Source: CAZCBD01 sp964496755 | Lineage (GTDB): Bacteria > Bacteroidota > Ignavibacteria > Ignavibacteriales > Melioribacteraceae | NCBI GenBank assembly: GCA_964496755.1 | Contig: CAZCBD010000125.1 | Span: 1-8,436 of the forward strand | DNA: 8,436 bases | Reading direction: 5' to 3' | The notes under the pieces: generated by a model | What the model was told of the DNA's origin: nothing | Database searches by the model: none | The model's input: the letters and a program-made list of their open reading frames with translations, nothing else | In this document: positions 1 to 6,938 of the stretch, in pieces | Layout: every line of letters begins with the position of its first letter | Position numbering within the stretch: position 1 is the stretch's first letter | Translations under genes and position numbers: made by a program

Positions 1-2237
1 TAATTAATTAATTGTCCGTCAATTTTTTTTGTGTTATCTCCAACCGAAAGAGTTTTGGTATTATTAAAAACAATCAGTTTTTTTCCTGCAACTATTTTGT
101 TTGAGCTTAAATTATTCCACTTTTTTAATTTGCTGATTGAAGTTTTAAATCTGTAAGCAATTTTGCCAAGCGAATCACCTTTGCGAATTTTATAATATGT
201 TTTTCCTTTTGATTTTGTTGTATTCTTAGGCAAGGCGGCAGTAAAAAATTCTTCTCTTCCGGTAAAAATCCTTAATCGTTTGCCTGCAATTATTCTATTA
301 TTTCTTAAATTATTCCATCTTCTAAGTTGGCTTGTCCTAACACCATACTTTTCAGCTATTTTTCCTAAAACTTCTCCACGTCTAATTCTATGAGTAATCC
401 ATCGCCCGCCTTCACTTTTATATAGCAAAGATAATTTTTGCCCCCGATTCATTGCATCTATTTTGGCCATTTCTTTTTCTTTGCCATAAGGCACGTAGAT
501 ATTAAGATTTTGCCCAATTTGAATAGTTGTTGTATAAGGTAAATTGTTCCAATTTCTTATATCCGAAACCCTAACGCTAAATAATCTGGATATATCAATT
601 AGATTATCATATTTTTTTACTCTATAAGTTACTTTGGCCATATTATCGGGAACAACAATATTCGAATCGTTTATTGCTCCCTGATAAATTTTTAAATATT
701 TCTGCTCATCTTGAATATCGGAAATTACTAACTTATAAGGCACTTCATTAACTTTCGAGGTAATTTCATCTTCAATTGCCGGAAGTATATCGGTATTAAT
801 GGTGAAACTACTTTCATCAAAGTTTGATATAGGAATTTTTAATTTTTTTCTCGGATAAATTTTTGATCTGGTTGAAATTCTGTTAAATTTTGCAAGTTGT
901 GTTAAACTAACATGGTATTTATGGGCAATAACGGATAAACTCTCTCCCCTCCTTACAGTATGAATCACATACTGTAATCTGGCTTCATCGGGTACACTTT
1001 TTATATTTTCCACAAATGCTTCATAGGTTCTGGCCGGTACTTTAAGCGGATATCCCCCTTTATAATTAGGCGGTGTACAATGCTGAATTAATTCCGGATT
1101 CAAATCTTTTAATAATTTTAAACTTATTCCGGCACATTTGGCCAAAACATTTAAGTCGGTTCCCTTTTGCACTTTATATATTTTGTAATCAATAGGTTTT
1201 TCGTAGGCTAAATTTTCAAAGCCATATTTTTCCGGCTGACTGGCAATAATTGTAACCGCAATGTATTGAGGCACATAATTTCTGGTTTCGCGAGGAAGAT
1301 AGTGCATTAATTTCCAAAAATCTGTTGTATGAGCTTTTCTCATTGCACGTCTTACTCGCCCTTCACCGGTATTGTATGAAGCCAAAGTTAAATACCAATC
1401 CCCAAGTGTATAATACATATCTCGTAAATATCTTGCTGCAGCTCTTGTTGCTTTTTCGGGATCTCTTCGTTCATCAATATAAAATCCTACTTTTAAATCA
1501 TAAAGTCTTGCCGTACCTCTAATAAATTGCCATAAGCCTACTGCTCTTGCCCAAGAACGCGCATGAGGGCGCAAACCACTTTCGGGCATACTTAAAAACA
1601 TCAACTGAGGCGGAACTTGTTCTTCAGTAAAAATTCGCGCCATCATCGGAAAATATTTACCCGAACGACTTAGCCAATATTCCATATTTTTTCTTCCTCG
1701 TCCGGTAAAGAATTCAATATATTTTTCCACATATCTGTTTATTTCAAGTTTAATGTCTCCTATTATTATCTCGCTCCGGTCGTCATCAATTGTAAGAGTA
1801 TCGGTAACTATTTCAAAAGTATCCAACTGACTCAATTCGTGGTTCATCCATTCATCATAAGCAGCTAAAGAAACAGTATCGGGAATTTCTTCTAATCCCG
1901 AGATAAAATCTTTGTAATCATCTCTTATTGATTGGTCTAATTCCAAATATGATTCATTATCTTCAAGCTCGGGATAATAGCTAAGTGAGGTTACCGTTTC
2001 CAAGGCACTTTCAAAAGAATTTATTGCTTTTATTGTACTACCCTGTTTTTTAAATCGTAAAGCGTCAACATAATCTTTACGTGCATTTTCCATTAAAATC
2101 TTTACGACTACATTTGCATTTGCAACTGCACTTGAGTCTCTATTATTTGTAGCAACTGTCGAATTTTTAATGGTTGAACATGAAGCTACGAACAAAATTG
2201 AAACTAAAAAAATAATAGGTAAGGCTTTAAACTTCAT
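1..2237 (-). CDS. mltD: MltD-like membrane-bound lytic murein transglycosylase lipoprotein with LysM repeats (stop codon cut by window edge)
   Basis: I translated this gene directly from the minus strand: 745 open codons, then TA at the window edge, so the stop codon almost certainly lies across position 1. Residues 1-20 are a lipoprotein signal with lipobox V17-A18-S19-C20; Ser at +2 suits outer-membrane sorting. A transglycosylase SLT domain covers about residues 205-320, with the catalytic Glu219 in an M-P-E-S-G-L motif, then A-x-G-L-W-Q-F and the Y-N-T-G-E-G motif at 288-293. LysM peptidoglycan-binding repeats follow at about 423-467, 537-583, 615-658 and 681-724, and 350-402 may be a fifth, degenerate one. 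The family cleaves the glycan backbone, releasing 1,6-anhydro-muropeptides in the periplasm. The ATG start has an AGGAGA ribosome binding site at 2242-2247. E. coli MltD has fewer LysM domains. The next gene upstream ends at 2370, so this is probably its own transcript. Family assignment is firm; the exact MltD orthology is less so. Confidence 0.93.
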   Translation of the reverse strand, partial: MKFKALPIIFLVSILFVASCSTIKNSTVATNNRDSSAVANANVVVKILMENARKDYVDALRFKKQGSTIKAINSFESALETVTSLSYYPELEDNESYLELDQSIRDDYKDFISGLEEIPDTVSLAAYDEWMNHELSQLDTFEIVTDTLTIDDDRSEIIIGDIKLEINRYVEKYIEFFTGRGRKNMEYWLSRSGKYFPMMARIFTEEQVPPQLMFLSMPESGLRPHARSWARAVGLWQFIRGTARLYDLKVGFYIDERRDPEKATRAAARYLRDMYYTLGDWYLTLASYNTGEGRVRRAMRKAHTTDFWKLMHYLPRETRNYVPQYIAVTIIASQPEKYGFENLAYEKPIDYKIYKVQKGTDLNVLAKCAGISLKLLKDLNPELIQHCTPPNYKGGYPLKVPARTYEAFVENIKSVPDEARLQYVIHTVRRGESLSVIAHKYHVSLTQLAKFNRISTRSKIYPRKKLKIPISNFDESSFTINTDILPAIEDEITSKVNEVPYKLVISDIQDEQKYLKIYQGAINDSNIVVPDNMAKVTYRVKKYDNLIDISRLFSVRVSDIRNWNNLPYTTTIQIGQNLNIYVPYGKEKEMAKIDAMNRGQKLSLLYKSEGGRWITHRIRRGEVLGKIAEKYGVRTSQLRRWNNLRNNRIIAGKRLRIFTGREEFFTAALPKNTTKSKGKTYYKIRKGDSLGKIAYRFKTSISKLKKWNNLSSNKIVAGKKLIVFNNTKTLSVGDNTKKIDGQLIN

Positions 2238-2254
2238 TTATTCTCCTAATTAAT

Positions 2255-2275
2255 ACTCTCTTAAATTTAAAGAGT
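2255..2275. promoter_or_regulatory. Near-perfect AT-rich palindrome upstream of the transglycosylase gene
   Basis: The arms ACTCT and AGAGT flank a self-complementary TTAAATTTAA core; one extra C in the left arm is the only break in symmetry. It lies 18 bp upstream of the transglycosylase ATG and just upstream of its AGGAGA ribosome binding site. It could be an operator for a dimeric regulator or a weak 5' leader hairpin. Nothing follows it that resembles a terminator. Function is inferred from position and symmetry only. Confidence 0.3.
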
Positions 2276-2304
2276 TATAGAAATATAATCAAGTAACTAT
2301 TCAA
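2274..2304 (-). promoter_or_regulatory. Candidate sigma70-type promoter for the transglycosylase gene
   Basis: On the minus strand a TTGAAT hexamer (2299-2304) is followed 19 bp later by TATAAC (2274-2279), a one-mismatch -10 box. Spacing is longer than the ideal 17 bp and the region is very AT-rich, so chance matches are likely. If real, transcription would start inside the palindrome at 2255-2275. Confidence 0.22.
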
Positions 2305-2369
2305 ATTAATTTAGTTAACTTGTTGGTTTTTAATAAGTTAATCTTTTGGTTGATTTTTTCAATAACATT

Positions 2370-3098
2370 TTACGATTGAAATATTTTTTCAATTTCAATT
2401 CTTTTTGCAATAAAATTATTGGAAAAAACTAAATCTGAAGTGCGTATTTCGTGAAAATCAACATTTATTGTTTTATTTAACTTGGCTGGCCTGTTAATTA
2501 AAATGTGAATTTTATCTGATAAAAATAAAGCTTCCGTTATATTAGTTGTGCTTAAAATAAAAGTGTATTTTTCCTTACATGAAAGTTCATTTAATAATGA
2601 ATAAATCTCAAATTTTGTTTCCCTATCAAATTTTTCGAAAGGATCATCTAATAAAATTATTTCCGGTTTCACAGAAAGTGCCCTGGCTAATGAAATTCTA
2701 AAGCGAAATCCTAAACTTGCATTATTTGGAATATGATTTTCATAGCCTTCTAAACCAACATCTTTAATACATTTATTAACATGGTTCTCGTTTGCATCAT
2801 TTCCGGCAGCTATTTTTATATTTTCTTTAACCGTCATCCACGGAAATGAAGAAGGAGAAGAAGGAATATATACAATTTTTGAATTGTTTAAATTTACAAT
2901 ATTCCCCTCATCGGGCTGTTCTATGTTGGCAATAATCTTTAATAATGTTGATTTTCCTGTTGAGGATGAAGCTAATATGCTAATGAAATCAGATTTATTA
3001 ACCTCAAATGAAATATCCCGAAACAAGTTTATTTTAATTCCATTTTCATCTGAAATTGTTTTTGAAACTTTGTCGATTTTTAAAAGACTCGTATCCAC
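2370..3098 (-). CDS. Divergent ABC transporter ATPase, SsuB/TauB/NrtD-like, with degenerate catalytic motifs
   Basis: This 242-residue protein has the length and layout of the nucleotide-binding subunit of nitrate/sulfonate/taurine-type importers. Numbered from the GTG at 3098, Walker A is at 43-51 (A-S-S-S-T-G-K-S-T): the Lys and Ser are kept but the first Gly is Ala. The Q-loop position before F-P-W-M-T-V reads S80 instead of Gln. The signature LSGGQ is A-S-L-G-F (127-131), followed by a conserved-looking R-x-S-L-A-R-A-L. Walker B is I-I-L-L-D-D-P-F with Asp152 in place of the catalytic Glu. The H-loop His is Thr185 (S-T-T-N before I-T-E-A-L-F-L-S-D). I chose GTG at 3098 over an in-frame TTG at 3110 because GGGAG lies 5 nt before it and it shares one base with the permease stop. 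The frame is intact. It may hydrolyse ATP poorly, pair with another ATPase, or be regulatory; the substrate is unknown. Confidence 0.85.
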   Translation of the reverse strand: MDTSLLKIDKVSKTISDENGIKINLFRDISFEVNKSDFISILASSSTGKSTLLKIIANIEQPDEGNIVNLNNSKIVYIPSSPSSFPWMTVKENIKIAAGNDANENHVNKCIKDVGLEGYENHIPNNASLGFRFRISLARALSVKPEIILLDDPFEKFDRETKFEIYSLLNELSCKEKYTFILSTTNITEALFLSDKIHILINRPAKLNKTINVDFHEIRTSDLVFSNNFIAKRIEIEKIFQS

Positions 3099-3108
3099 TA
3101 CGGCTCCC
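3096..3108 (-). promoter_or_regulatory. Shine-Dalgarno site and TAGTG stop/start junction
   Basis: On the minus strand GGGAG (3104-3108) precedes GTG (3096-3098) by 5 nt. The permease stop TAG (3098-3100) shares its G with that GTG. This arrangement sets the ATPase start and suggests translational coupling of permease and ATPase, as expected for subunits made in fixed ratio. Confidence 0.6.
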
Positions 3109-3847
3109 AAAATATTAGTTTTTCTTTAATATAAATAATTATTTTGTTAAAAAATAAAATTAATACCGACAATAAAATCGAGATAACAAAAATTCCGGAA
3201 ATATCTTTATAAAGATTCAAGTCGTATAATATTTTACCGATGCCTTCCGAAACACTAATAAATTCAATGATTAATACAATCAGCCATAGTTTTAGATGTA
3301 TAAAAGTAATATCTCCAAAAACTTTCGGCAATATTATTTTCCAATAAGTATTGTTTGTGATTTTTGAATCGTTAACACTCAATCCTCTTAAAGCATAAAT
3401 ATAATCGGTGTTAATTTTAGGTAAAACATCAAATATTTTTGAAGAAAAAATAAGAATGTTAGCTAAAATTAAAAACAACAGTTCCGAATAAAAATTTATT
3501 TCAAACCAAAGATTCCAAATTATTGCAAAAACAATTACGGGAATAAATTTAAAAAAAGATAAATTTTTACCAAACAAAGGATAGTTCAATGCTAATTTTA
3601 TAAAAACCGTTTTGAAAATAAGAATTAAAATAATAGAAACAAGGATAGCAAAATAAACAATTGTAGTAGTGTAGAATAGGTTTTGAATAAAATTATAACC
3701 GGTAAAAAGATCTTTAAATGTATCTATTAATATAGTAGGCTTTGGAAAATATTTATTTGCCGGAAGAATAAATTCAAACAACAAAACATAGGTTGCAATA
3801 AAAAAAGTAATTATTGCAGATTTAGTATTAATAAATTTTTTTTTCAT
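3098..3847 (-). CDS. ABC transporter permease, SsuC/TauC-like, divergent
   Basis: A 249-residue, very hydrophobic protein with about six membrane segments (roughly 11-30, 61-85, 99-116, 118-136, 184-201, 218-240). The N-terminal F-P-K-P-T-I-L after the first segment resembles the F-P-S-P pattern of SsuC-type permeases, and S-E-G-I-G-K-I-L near 200-207 resembles their late G-x-G motif. It should be the inner-membrane channel subunit working with the ATPase downstream. The EAA coupling loop (about 150-174, ending I-I-L-P) is atypical: the expected E-A-A-x-x-x-G reads Y-A-L-R-G-L-S, and about four extra residues sit before the L-P. The frame stays open to a start at 3961 inside the upstream hydrolase gene. 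I chose the ATG at 3847 because it begins just before the first membrane segment and gives normal family length. Its Shine-Dalgarno is weak (GAGA, about 13 nt away), and ATG at 3937 is an alternative. Confidence 0.8.
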   Translation of the reverse strand: MKKKFINTKSAIITFFIATYVLLFEFILPANKYFPKPTILIDTFKDLFTGYNFIQNLFYTTTIVYFAILVSIILILIFKTVFIKLALNYPLFGKNLSFFKFIPVIVFAIIWNLWFEINFYSELLFLILANILIFSSKIFDVLPKINTDYIYALRGLSVNDSKITNNTYWKIILPKVFGDITFIHLKLWLIVLIIEFISVSEGIGKILYDLNLYKDISGIFVISILLSVLILFFNKIIIYIKEKLIFWEP

Positions 3848-3908
3848 AATTAATATCAATTCTCGGAATTTAATTAATTTATTATGTTCGGTTAATTTAC
3901 AAATTCTT

Positions 3909-4547
3909 TCAAAAAAATGGGTTATTATTTTTCTCATGTTCAATTGTACTTGAATCACCATGGCCCGGCAAAATTATAGTTTCTTCGGGTAATTTAAAAA
4001 GTATATCCTGAATTGAATCCATAAGCGTAAAATAGTCTCCGCCCCAAAGATCCGTCCGGCCTATTCCTTCTTTAAAAAGAACATCTCCGGTAATGCATAT
4101 TTTTTCCTTTTCCAAAAGCAAACAAATTTCTCCAGGAGAATGTCCCGGAGTAAATAGAATTTTAATGCTATTTTCACCCAATTTTAAAATTGTTCTTTCA
4201 TCAATAAATCTATCGGGCAAAGGACTTTGCTCTACTTCAAAACCATATTTATGTGCGTGCTCTACAAGCATATCCAAAAGTGAAGACTCTTTTTCATTTA
4301 TCAGATACTCGGGACTAAATCTATTTTTAATGAAAGCATTACCGAAAACATGATCCAAATGACAATGAGTGCTAACTAAATATTTTAAGGTTAAATTTTC
4401 TTTTTCAACAAATTCGGAAAATTGAATTTGTTCGGATTTTGTAATGCAACCCGGGTCTACAACTATTGCTTCTTTAGAATCTTCGTCCCAAATTAAATAT
4501 GTGTTTTCATTAAAATCATTAAACACAAACTTTTCAACTTTAAGCAT
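3909..4547 (-). CDS. Metallo-beta-lactamase-fold hydrolase, glyoxalase II / YcbL-like
   Basis: This 212-residue protein is a complete MBL-fold hydrolase of the compact glyoxalase-II-like type. The zinc-binding motif T-H-C-H-L-D-H spans residues 60-66 (His61, His63, Asp65, His66). Further metal ligands are His136 in T-P-G-H-S-P-G, Asp155 in I-T-G-D-V-L-F and His196 in L-P-G-H-G. G-I-G-R-T-D-L follows the bridging Asp, and the C-terminus ends N-N-N-P-F-F, both typical of the YcbL group. Such enzymes hydrolyse thioesters such as S-lactoylglutathione or related small molecules in the cytoplasm; the substrate cannot be told from sequence. There is no signal peptide. AGGAA lies just upstream of the ATG. 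It follows the terminator at 4618-4646, so it probably starts a new transcript that also carries the ABC permease 61 nt downstream. No convincing promoter hexamer pair is visible in the AT-rich gap. Confidence 0.9.
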   Translation of the reverse strand: MLKVEKFVFNDFNENTYLIWDEDSKEAIVVDPGCITKSEQIQFSEFVEKENLTLKYLVSTHCHLDHVFGNAFIKNRFSPEYLINEKESSLLDMLVEHAHKYGFEVEQSPLPDRFIDERTILKLGENSIKILFTPGHSPGEICLLLEKEKICITGDVLFKEGIGRTDLWGGDYFTLMDSIQDILFKLPEETIILPGHGDSSTIEHEKNNNPFF

Positions 4548-4617
4548 TGTTTCCTACTATTTAAAAATTAAAGCATTAAATATAATGAATATTTTTTTTC
4601 ATAATAATCTTTTTTCA

Positions 4618-4646
4618 ATAAAAAACCCCCGACAAATGTCGAGGGT
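4618..4646 (-). terminator. Rho-independent terminator of the htrA transcript
   Basis: On the minus strand, A-CCCTC-GAC (4638-4646) pairs with GTC-GGGGG-T (4625-4633) around an ATTT loop, with one T-G pair in an otherwise complete stem. It is followed at once by a run of five more Ts and then ATT. It begins 20 nt after the protease stop codon. There is no matching T-run on the other side, so it acts on minus-strand transcription only. Confidence 0.9.
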
Positions 4647-4666
4647 ATAAACCAATCAGAGAAAAT

Positions 4667-6184
4667 TTATTTCGGAATTTCAATTCCTACAAATCTTGCT
4701 GTTCCGCTTTTATCAACAATTCTAAGTAGAATAGCATCTCCTTTTTTACTATTCACAATCTTCTGAAAATCGGTTACTTTTTTAATTTCCTTTTTGTTTG
4801 CGTGAGTAATCACCAAACCACGGAATAATCTTTGATTATCGGCCGGTGAATATCTTTCAACATTTGAAATTAGAATTCCATTTTTCACTTTGTAAACTTC
4901 CTTTTCATGTGAAGTCAGGTTTTCAACTGTTAATCCTAAATTATCAAACTTCACTTCGTTTTTATCTACATCAACACTTTTATCGCTACTACTCTTTTTA
5001 TCAACCAAAATATCTTCTGCCTCTTTATCAAGGGCTTTTAATTTTACGGTTCGAATAATTTCTTTTCCATCGCGGAACAATAATAATTTAACTTTATCGC
5101 CGGCTCTTTTCTTGAAAACATGACTTTGCAACTGGTTGGATGCATTCACTTCTTTCCCGTCAATTTTCAAAATAATATCGCCGGGCTGAATATCTACTTT
5201 TGATGCTGCCGAGCCTTCTTGAATACCTTGTATTAAAACACCGTGCGCTTTATCTAACCCCATTGCTTTTGCAGTTGCATCATCAACATCAGTAATCGAG
5301 ACACCTATATAACCTCTTACAACCTTTCCAAATTCAATTAAGTCTTCTGCAATATGTTTAGCCAAATTAATTGGAATTGCAAAACCATAACCAATGTACG
5401 AAGCAGTCATGCCATTAGTTGCAATTGCGGTATTTATTCCGATAACCGCTCCCGAAAGATCTACCAAAGCCCCACCGCTATTGCCGGGATTAATTACCGC
5501 ATCGGTTTGAATAAAATTTTCTACGGCATAATTTGTGTTGCCTTTACTGGCTTTTATTATATTAAGATTCCTACCTCGAGCACTTACAATTCCGGCCGTT
5601 ACGGTAGAAGTAAATGAAAGCGGATTACCAATAGCCATTACCCACTCACCTATTCGTAATTTATCCGAATTACCAATATACGCCGGCACCAAATCATCGG
5701 CATCTATTTTTATAACAGCTAAATCCGTTAAAGGATCCGTACCAATAATCTTTGCTCTAAAATGTCGTTTGTCTTTTAATGTTACTTCAACATCAGTTGC
5801 ATTATTAACCACATGATTATTTGTAAGAATATATCCTTCATCGGAAATAATTACACCGCTTCCGCTTCCTTTTCGCTTATTGGGCAATTTGTCTTCAAAT
5901 TGAAAAAAGAAATCGTGAAACGGATTGTTGGGTATTTTATTTTCTACTTTACTAATGACAGTTATTAATACAATTGAGGGTGTAACTTTTTCGGCTACTT
6001 CTACAAAAGCATTGTTTAGCTTATCGGCATCAATACTAATTTTTTCAACCGGAGCTTTATCCGCACCAATTTGAATATTTGCATAACTTGGTTTTACCAA
6101 TCCCAAATTAGAAACTAAAACTACTCCTACTATAATTCCAATTACGATTAATGATACTGTACCAAAAATATTTTTCCCTTTCAT
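4667..6184 (-). CDS. HtrA/Do-family periplasmic serine protease (DegP/DegQ-like) with two PDZ domains
   Basis: A 505-residue envelope protease/chaperone that degrades misfolded periplasmic proteins. From the ATG at 6184, a hydrophobic segment at 9-30 is followed by P-S-Y-A, so it is either a cleaved signal peptide or a membrane anchor. The trypsin-like domain (about 60-280) carries the full triad: His124 (T-N-N-H-V-V), Asp154 (L-T-D-L-A-V) and Ser236 (P-G-N-S-G-G). PDZ1 spans about 290-380, with R-G-Y-I-G-V-S at its start. A Lys/Ser/Asp-rich linker lies at 386-410, and a more diverged PDZ2 fills 412-503. Length is slightly above E. coli DegP. An in-frame ATG at 6196 exists, but GGAGGTG at 6188-6194 overlaps it and is ideally placed for 6184. 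It begins 15 nt after recO and ends the operon at the terminator. I give no symbol because degP, degQ and other Do-type paralogues cannot be separated by eye. Confidence 0.95.
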   Translation of the reverse strand: MKGKNIFGTVSLIVIGIIVGVVLVSNLGLVKPSYANIQIGADKAPVEKISIDADKLNNAFVEVAEKVTPSIVLITVISKVENKIPNNPFHDFFFQFEDKLPNKRKGSGSGVIISDEGYILTNNHVVNNATDVEVTLKDKRHFRAKIIGTDPLTDLAVIKIDADDLVPAYIGNSDKLRIGEWVMAIGNPLSFTSTVTAGIVSARGRNLNIIKASKGNTNYAVENFIQTDAVINPGNSGGALVDLSGAVIGINTAIATNGMTASYIGYGFAIPINLAKHIAEDLIEFGKVVRGYIGVSITDVDDATAKAMGLDKAHGVLIQGIQEGSAASKVDIQPGDIILKIDGKEVNASNQLQSHVFKKRAGDKVKLLLFRDGKEIIRTVKLKALDKEAEDILVDKKSSSDKSVDVDKNEVKFDNLGLTVENLTSHEKEVYKVKNGILISNVERYSPADNQRLFRGLVITHANKKEIKKVTDFQKIVNSKKGDAILLRIVDKSGTARFVGIEIPK

Positions 6185-6187
6185 CTT

Positions 6188-6194
6188 CACCTCC
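6188..6194 (-). promoter_or_regulatory. Strong ribosome binding site deciding the HtrA start
   Basis: GGAGGTG on the minus strand lies 3 nt before the ATG at 6182-6184. It is the strongest Shine-Dalgarno in the window and shares its first G with the upstream in-frame ATG at 6194-6196, which makes that longer start unlikely. Confidence 0.7.
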
Positions 6195-6199
6195 ATAAA

Positions 6200-6937
6200 T
6201 CATAACATTTTCAAGGATTTTATTCCTTTAAATTCCGGTATATGATAAATTAAATAATTTTCTAAAAACTTAATTAAAATTTGAACGTAATCTCTGTTAT
6301 AATTGATATTCAAATTTCTTTGGCTTAAACAATTAAAAAAATTAAAAAGTTCCTTAGAAAATCTAAATGAAACTAAATGCCCTTCCGAACAATTATCACA
6401 AATCAACCCAACTTCATTGCTGAAGCCAATTATTTCATTTTCCAATTTATCTTTTCCACAATAAACACAATTTTCAGTTTGGAGCTCATACCCGATTTCC
6501 TTTATAAAAAAAAGAAAGAATTTTAAAAACAAGTAATCGGCAGAAGTTTGCGTTTCGTTAATAAGTTTTAGAATTTTATTTAGACCTTTAAATAATTTTA
6601 AGTGAACATCGTTATCAATTGTGATCTTATCAATCAATTCAATAGTAGCCATGGCATACTTCAGTTTTTCTAAGTTATCAAGACAGAATTTCGGGTAATA
6701 AATCAAATCAACTTGGGTGATTATTTGAATATCTCTTGTTGGTTTATCATAATAAACAATATCAACGGTATTAAGAGGTTCAATTAGTTTACCAATTTTG
6801 GACTTTGGCGATTTGGCACCTTTAATAATTGCAGAGATTTTGCCCCTTTCTTCTGTAAAAAAAGTTGCAATTTTACTTGATTCGCCAAAATCAATTTTCT
6901 TTAATACAATCGCTCTGTTTTTAATTATTTCCGACAT
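6200..6937 (-). CDS. recO: DNA repair protein RecO
   Basis: A 245-residue protein with RecO layout. RecO binds single-stranded DNA and SSB and, with RecR, loads RecA onto gaps in the RecFOR pathway. The N-terminal OB-fold (about 1-78) starts with the family pattern I-V-L-K-K-I-D-F-G-E-S-S-K-I and contains G-K-I-S-A-I-I-K-G-A-K-S-P-K-S. A helical region follows. The zinc-finger-type motif shows C-V-Y-C (Cys157, Cys160) and C-D-N-C (Cys180, Cys183), both pairs intact. Length is usual for the family. The start is the ATG at 6937, one base after the mtnA stop; an in-frame TTG at 6949 inside mtnA is a poorer choice. There is no clear Shine-Dalgarno, so translation probably depends on coupling to mtnA. 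Confidence 0.93.
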   Translation of the reverse strand: MSEIIKNRAIVLKKIDFGESSKIATFFTEERGKISAIIKGAKSPKSKIGKLIEPLNTVDIVYYDKPTRDIQIITQVDLIYYPKFCLDNLEKLKYAMATIELIDKITIDNDVHLKLFKGLNKILKLINETQTSADYLFLKFFLFFIKEIGYELQTENCVYCGKDKLENEIIGFSNEVGLICDNCSEGHLVSFRFSKELFNFFNCLSQRNLNINYNRDYVQILIKFLENYLIYHIPEFKGIKSLKML

Positions 6938-6938
6938 A

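Noticed and set aside
1..13. Short TAAT tandem repeat at the left edge
   Set aside because: It is the end of the transglycosylase coding sequence (Leu-Ile-Asn and the start of a stop codon) and too short to be a meaningful repeat.
1325..1522. Plus-strand open frame of 65 codons
   Set aside because: It lies wholly antisense inside the transglycosylase SLT coding region, has no recognisable motif, and is explained by the codon bias of the real gene.
2315..2341. Inverted repeat TTAACTT / AAGTTAA downstream of the ABC ATPase as a terminator
   Set aside because: The stem is only seven mostly A-T pairs with a 13-base loop, and no T-run follows on the minus strand, so it is unlikely to terminate transcription by itself.
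3099..3110. TTG start at 3110 giving four extra residues to the ABC ATPase
   Set aside because: The GTG at 3098 has a GGGAG five bases upstream and forms a tight TAGTG junction with the permease stop; the TTG start has only A/T-rich sequence before it.
4093..4353. Plus-strand open frame of 86 codons
   Set aside because: Antisense to the conserved metal-binding part of the MBL hydrolase; no independent support.
4579..4607. TTATTA / TATATT pair with 17-bp spacing as a promoter for the hydrolase-ABC transcript
   Set aside because: The -35 match is only three of six in extremely AT-rich DNA, so chance is as good an explanation. A promoter is expected in this gap, but I cannot place it.
5354..5816. 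Two overlapping plus-strand open frames of 87 and 93 codons
   Set aside because: Both are antisense to the HtrA protease domain, where the minus-strand frame carries the full catalytic triad; their translations show no family pattern.
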